A DNA stretch of 10,228 nt, from the NCBI GenBank assembly GCA_030151885.1, contig JASLCG010000071.1:1-10228 (forward strand). Direction: 5' to 3'. Position numbers and translations under genes: made by a program. The notes beneath the pieces were generated by a model. It was not told where the DNA came from, did not search any database, and worked only from the letters and a program-made list of their open reading frames with translations. Source of the stretch: Bacteroides sp. Its GTDB lineage: Bacteria; Bacteroidota; Bacteroidia; Bacteroidales; Bacteroidaceae. Below are positions 7,731 through 10,228 of the stretch, piece after piece; positions within the stretch are counted from its first letter, which is position 1; each line of letters begins with the position of its first letter.

Positions 7731-7822
7731 AAAAATATTTTTATATACCGTGTGATGTATTAAAATGTGAAATAAACAGAGCGTTTAAACGAAAAAGATA
7801 TATCAATGGGTAGCATATATCT
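7731..7822. repeat. Cluster of short palindromes upstream of the Sus operon promoter
   Basis: Three symmetrical elements lie just upstream of the predicted operon promoter: AAAAATATTTTT (7731-7742), CGTTTAAACG (7782-7791), and AGATATAT (7796-7803) with its complement ATATATCT (7815-7822) around an 11-base spacer. Such sites could bind an activator of the operon. In AT-rich DNA short palindromes also arise by chance, and none matches a binding site I recognise. Confidence 0.3.
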
Positions 7823-7832
7823 ATATAAATGA

Positions 7833-7868
7833 ACAGAGGGTTTCGTTAATTTTAACGAAACCCTCTGT
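7833..7868 (-). terminator. Strong hairpin terminator after the small membrane protein gene
   Basis: ACAGAGGGTTTCGTTAA (7833-7849) and 7852-7868 are perfect 17-bp reverse complements with only two bases between them, so the real loop is probably 4-6 bases after fraying. On the minus strand it lies about 50 bases after the stop of the gene ending at 7917 and is followed by TTCATTTATAT, a T-rich but broken run. It insulates the Sus operon from transcription of the upstream gene. The plus-strand side is also T/A-rich, but no plus-strand gene ends here. Confidence 0.75.
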
Positions 7869-7916
7869 CTATTATTTATTAAATATGTTTTAGTAGGAGA
7901 TAACTGTTCTCTTATT

Positions 7917-8273
7917 TTACTTTAATAAGTAGCCAGTAATAATACAAAGTACGCCTAATATAGTAGCAATAAGTATCTTAGGACCATACTTTTTCATCTT
8001 CACAAAGAAAGAAGAGAATACGTAGGCAAACACATGACTAAGAAAGAATACTACTACAAAATTAAGAATTAATAGTAGTGCCCAATTTAGTTTGGTTAGT
8101 TTGGCCCAACAAAGTATCGGTAAGACTAAACCACACACCCAGGGCAGAATCATAAGTATAGGTCTAGTCGTGTATTTAGGCCAGCGTATCCTGTCACCAC
8201 TAACGATAACGGTATGAAGCCCCAATACAATGATCATAAATAGACCACCCAAAATTAATAATACGTTTGCCAT
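7917..8273 (-). CDS. Small four-helix membrane protein, function unknown
   Basis: A 118-residue integral inner-membrane protein that I do not recognise. Four hydrophobic segments are visible at about 3-25, 36-57, 63-88 and 98-117. They are joined by short loops: the first carries basic residues and GDRIRWPKYTTRP (26-38), the last is KMKKYGP (92-98), so the segment ends with most positive charge are likely cytoplasmic. Two cysteines (47, 55) lie in the second helix and one (110) in the fourth. No catalytic motif is seen. It starts at ATG 8273 and ends in TAA at 7917, with a hairpin terminator about 50 bases on, so it looks like a single-gene unit. The same strand as the Sus operon is shared, but the terminator argues against co-transcription. 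No clear promoter box was found upstream. Confidence 0.75.
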   Translation of the reverse strand: MANVLLILGGLFMIIVLGLHTVIVSGDRIRWPKYTTRPILMILPWVCGLVLPILCWAKLTKLNWALLLILNFVVVFFLSHVFAYVFSSFFVKMKKYGPKILIATILGVLCIITGYLLK

Positions 8274-8752
8274 TGTAGTTTATAAAGTTTACTAAGTATT
8301 TTGTCAATTAATCGGTTGTTAAAAACGGATCTTGATTTCGAGTATTAAATTAGCAAATTATTTCAAAACTGCAACCTTTATTGGCCCCAGTTTAACATTT
8401 GAATAGAATTGTTTGTTAATATTTAAGTTTATAGGCTTTTTTATTTATGTAAGATTAAAGTTGCTGATTATTAATTGTATAGTGAATTTAAATAACTTGT
8501 TGTGCATCAATAATTATTATTTGTAACGATATATAATCTCTTTTGCATAAAAAACGAATAAAACTTAACACTTTTTTATATACCACTTAACCCCTTTTTT
8601 ATTGCATCTGTAATGCGAATGACATACAGTTTTATCAGTTGTAGAACTTCTCCCCCAGGGTAGAATTGGAGATATGAGGATATAGAGTTTGTTTAGATAC
8701 AGTATTTAAGAAGCTATAGTGTACATTATTTTCTAGGCACTCCTTTTTTGAC
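8274..8752. other. Long AT-rich intergenic region without a supported gene
   Basis: About 480 bases between two divergently read genes hold no convincing coding frame. Sequence is very AT-rich with many stops in all frames. The exception is a short GC-richer patch near 8647-8672, where TCTCC (8649-8653) can pair with GGAGA (8668-8672). CAAATTAT (8354-8361) and CAAAACTG (8364-8371) are poor minus-strand -7 candidates for the membrane protein gene. TATTATTTG near 8515-8523 is a poor plus-strand one. A small RNA could hide here, but I see no terminator and promoter pair to support it. Confidence 0.5.
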
Positions 8753-8760
8753 TACCTTTG
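8753..8760 (+). promoter_or_regulatory. Bacteroidota -7 promoter box of the TSCPD gene
   Basis: TACCTTTG is an exact match to the TAnnTTTG -7 consensus of the Bacteroidota housekeeping sigma factor. It would start transcription near 8765-8767, giving a leader of about 38 bases before ATG 8805. The -33 side (about 8725-8733, TTATTTTC on a T-rich stretch) is weak. Confidence 0.6.
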
Positions 8761-8804
8761 CAACCGTTTTTAAACATAAATTGGTACTAAAAGTAACTTG
8801 AAAG

Positions 8805-9050
8805 ATGAAGTATTCGTATAAAACTAAAGGAACATGCAGTTCGCAAATTGATTTGGAAGTAGAAGATGGTAAGCTTGTAGATGTAAATTTTACAGGTGGT
8901 TGCAACGGAAACTTAAAAGGAATTAGTAGTCTCGTAAAAGGTATGCCTTTAGAAGAGGTGTGTAAACGATTAGAAGGTATTACATGTGGTAAGAGAGCTA
9001 CATCTTGCCCAGATCAGCTATGTAAAGCTATAAACGAGATGAGTCTTTAA
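8805..9050 (+). CDS. Stand-alone TSCPD-domain protein (TIGR03905-like)
   Basis: An 81-residue cysteine-rich protein that is one TSCPD domain almost end to end. The name-giving motif is present in the form ATSCPDQLC (65-73). GGCNGNLKGI (31-40) and GITCGKRATSC (58-68) are the other conserved blocks. Cysteines are at 11, 33, 53, 61, 68 and 73, enough for a metal site or disulfide/thiol chemistry. The TSCPD domain is otherwise known at the C-terminus of B12-dependent class II ribonucleotide reductases; the short free-standing form is widespread in anaerobes and its function is not established. No signal peptide, so cytoplasmic. It has its own -7 box (8753-8760) and is followed by a hairpin terminator, so it looks mono-cistronic. 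ATG 8805 is the only sensible start: the KYSYKTKGTCS opening is typical of the family. Confidence 0.9.
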   Translation: MKYSYKTKGTCSSQIDLEVEDGKLVDVNFTGGCNGNLKGISSLVKGMPLEEVCKRLEGITCGKRATSCPDQLCKAINEMSL

Positions 9051-9077
9051 CTAGATTTATAGATACATAATTTAGAG

Positions 9078-9134
9078 GGCAATGCACGTTTTAGTAAAGA
9101 GTCAAAGACTAAACGGTGTTGCCTATTCTTTTTG
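9078..9134 (+). terminator. Intrinsic terminator after the TSCPD gene
   Basis: GGCAATGCACGTTTTAGT (9078-9095) pairs with ACTAAACGGTGTTGCC (9108-9123) with small bulges around a 12-base loop, and TATTCTTTTTG follows directly. It starts 27 bases after the TSCPD stop codon, so the next gene probably needs its own promoter. Confidence 0.7.
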
Positions 9135-9209
9135 TCTAAAAAATAGTTAAATAAAAATGCGAAAAATTGCTCGAAAAGTTATACTTTTAGTGCTCATTAC
9201 ATATATAAA

Positions 9210-9695
9210 ATGAAATATACAGAAGAAAATTTAACGAAACGTGTTGAAAATGCTGTCGAGCTTTTCAAAAGTGGTTATAATTGTTCTCAGGCAGTAGTGG
9301 CTGCATATGCCGATTTATATGGCTTTACAAAAGAACAAGCGTTAAAGATGTCTGCATCATTTGGAGGTGGTATAGGCCGTATGAGAGAGACCTGTGGCGC
9401 AGCTTGTGGGCTGTTCCTAGTTGCAGGACTTGAAAAAGGGGCTGTAGAAGCTACAGATCGTGCAGGGAAATCGGCTACCTATGCATTGGTGCAAGACTTA
9501 TCCAAAAAGTTTGAGCAGATTAATGGTTCAACATGTTGTGCAGAGCTATTGGGTTTAAGAGATAAGAAAAACCTATCTCCAGAGGCTGCCGAAAGAACTA
9601 AAGAGTATTATGCCAAAAGACCTTGTGCCAAAATGGTAGAGTCCGCAGCACAGTTGTGGGCAGACTACTTACTTGAAAATAATAAAGAGGATTAG
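9210..9695 (+). CDS. C_GCAxxG_C_C-family putative redox protein
   Basis: A 161-residue cytoplasmic protein of the C_GCAxxG_C_C family (TIGR01909 type), described as probable redox proteins with unknown substrate. Seen directly: YNCSQAVV (23-30, Cys25), FGGGIGRMRETCGAACG (51-67, Cys62 and Cys66), GSTCCAELLG (107-116, Cys109 and Cys110) and KRPCAKMV (136-143, Cys139). These are the family's cysteine positions, the spaced cysteines suggesting a metal or iron-sulfur site or a thiol relay. The rest is mostly helical. No signal peptide or membrane segment. It starts at ATG 9210 with an A/T-rich leader; TACTTTTA (9182-9189) is a near match to the -7 box but lacks the final G and a good -33, so the promoter is uncertain. 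The upstream terminator separates it from the TSCPD gene, and lepA follows after 115 bases with its own -7 box. I see no clear terminator after it. Confidence 0.88.
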   Translation: MKYTEENLTKRVENAVELFKSGYNCSQAVVAAYADLYGFTKEQALKMSASFGGGIGRMRETCGAACGLFLVAGLEKGAVEATDRAGKSATYALVQDLSKKFEQINGSTCCAELLGLRDKKNLSPEAAERTKEYYAKRPCAKMVESAAQLWADYLLENNKED

Positions 9696-9770
9696 TAAAA
9701 TATTGCACTATATAGCGTTAAATCAACATTTATTATCTAAATGCAATTTTTTTAATGACGTGCTTTGTAG

Positions 9771-9778
9771 TATCTTTG
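9771..9778 (+). promoter_or_regulatory. Bacteroidota -7 promoter box of lepA
   Basis: TATCTTTG matches TAnnTTTG exactly. Transcription would begin near 9783-9785, about 26 bases before ATG 9811. The -33 region is only a T-run (9747-9753), so the box carries most of the evidence. The leader is A-rich with no Shine-Dalgarno sequence, usual for this phylum. Confidence 0.6.
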
Positions 9779-9810
9779 CTAACCAGTAAAAAAAATATAT
9801 ATTATCTTAC

Positions 9811-10228
9811 ATGAAGAATATACGTAATTTTTGTATTATAGCTCATATTGACCACGGTAAATCAACTTTAGCAGACCGTTTATTAGAATTTACGAAAACC
9901 ATTCAAGTTACAGGCGGCCAGATGCTTGATAGTATGGACCTCGAAAAAGAACGAGGCATCACCATAAAGAGTCACGCGATTCAAATGGAGCATGAGTATA
10001 ATGGAGAAAAGTATGTTCTAAACTTAATTGACACTCCTGGGCACGTTGACTTCTCATACGAGGTTTCTCGTTCTATAGCGGCTTGCGAAGGCGCACTGCT
10101 TATTGTAGATGCAACTCAAGGAGTACAAGCCCAAACCATATCGAATCTCTACATGGCTATAGACCATGACTTAGAGATTATTCCTATTGTAAACAAGTGC
10201 GATATGGATAGTGCAATGCCAGAAGAGG
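9811..10228 (+). CDS. lepA: Elongation factor 4 (LepA), N-terminal part, cut by the window edge
   Basis: The first 139 codons of the ribosome-bound translational GTPase LepA/EF4, which acts on stalled or mispositioned ribosomes and has been linked to 30S assembly. The GTP-binding motifs are all in view: G1 AHIDHGKST (11-19), G2 RGIT (48-51), G3 DTPGH (74-78) and G4 NKCD (128-131). The MKNIRNFCIIAHIDHGKSTL opening and QMLDSMDLEKERGITIKSHA (37-56) separate it from EF-G and BipA/TypA, which differ at these places. The full protein is about 600 residues, so roughly three quarters lies beyond 10228. ATG 9811 is the family start. It has its own -7 box at 9771-9778 and is unrelated in role to the Sus operon. 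Confidence 0.96.
   Translation, partial: MKNIRNFCIIAHIDHGKSTLADRLLEFTKTIQVTGGQMLDSMDLEKERGITIKSHAIQMEHEYNGEKYVLNLIDTPGHVDFSYEVSRSIAACEGALLIVDATQGVQAQTISNLYMAIDHDLEIIPIVNKCDMDSAMPEE

Noticed and set aside
1..10228. CRISPR array, tRNA, rRNA, transposase or prophage genes
   Set aside because: I found no regular spaced repeats, cloverleaf with CCA-type end, rRNA segment, transposase frame or phage gene. The inverted repeats present are hairpins next to gene ends, not element ends.

Overview
The window is a piece of a Bacteroidota chromosome, most likely Bacteroidales. The evidence is a complete SusC/SusD pair with a DUF1735-type lipoprotein, Bacteroides-type -7 promoter boxes (TAnnTTTG), start sites with A/T-rich leaders and no clear Shine-Dalgarno sequence, AT-rich spacers, and a LepA reading typical of the phylum. 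Genus and species cannot be told from the sequence alone.

Left and centre (about 1-7720, minus strand): one four-gene operon read right to left. Its order is an IPT/TIG plus NHL-repeat lipoprotein (6266-7561), a SusC/RagA-type TonB-dependent outer-membrane transporter (3166-6246), a SusD/RagB surface lipoprotein (1186-3153) and a DUF1735/DUF4361-type surface lipoprotein (253-1158). Gaps are only 12-27 bases. A probable promoter lies at 7689-7719, followed by a hairpin at the start of the leader. The operon ends in a small hairpin right after the last stop codon and a very strong 20-bp stem terminator with a U-tract at 39-89. Together the genes make an outer-membrane uptake machine: SusD as lid and SusC as TonB-driven channel, with two further lipoproteins likely binding the ligand at the surface. 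No glycoside hydrolase, lyase, peptidase, sulfatase or regulator is in the window, so the substrate cannot be named.

Middle (about 7720-8800): a spacer with palindromes and a strong 17-bp hairpin terminator (7833-7868), then a small four-helix membrane protein of unknown function (7917-8273, minus). A long AT-rich spacer (8274-8752) follows, with no gene I can support.

Right (8753-10228, plus strand): a stand-alone TSCPD-domain protein rich in cysteine (8805-9050) with its own -7 box and terminator, a C_GCAxxG_C_C-family putative redox protein (9210-9695), and the first 139 codons of lepA (elongation factor 4), which runs off the right edge. The two small cysteine-rich proteins next to each other are the least understood part of the window. 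The Sus operon is the largest system. Its lack of nearby enzymes and its NHL-propeller first gene are the points most worth following up.
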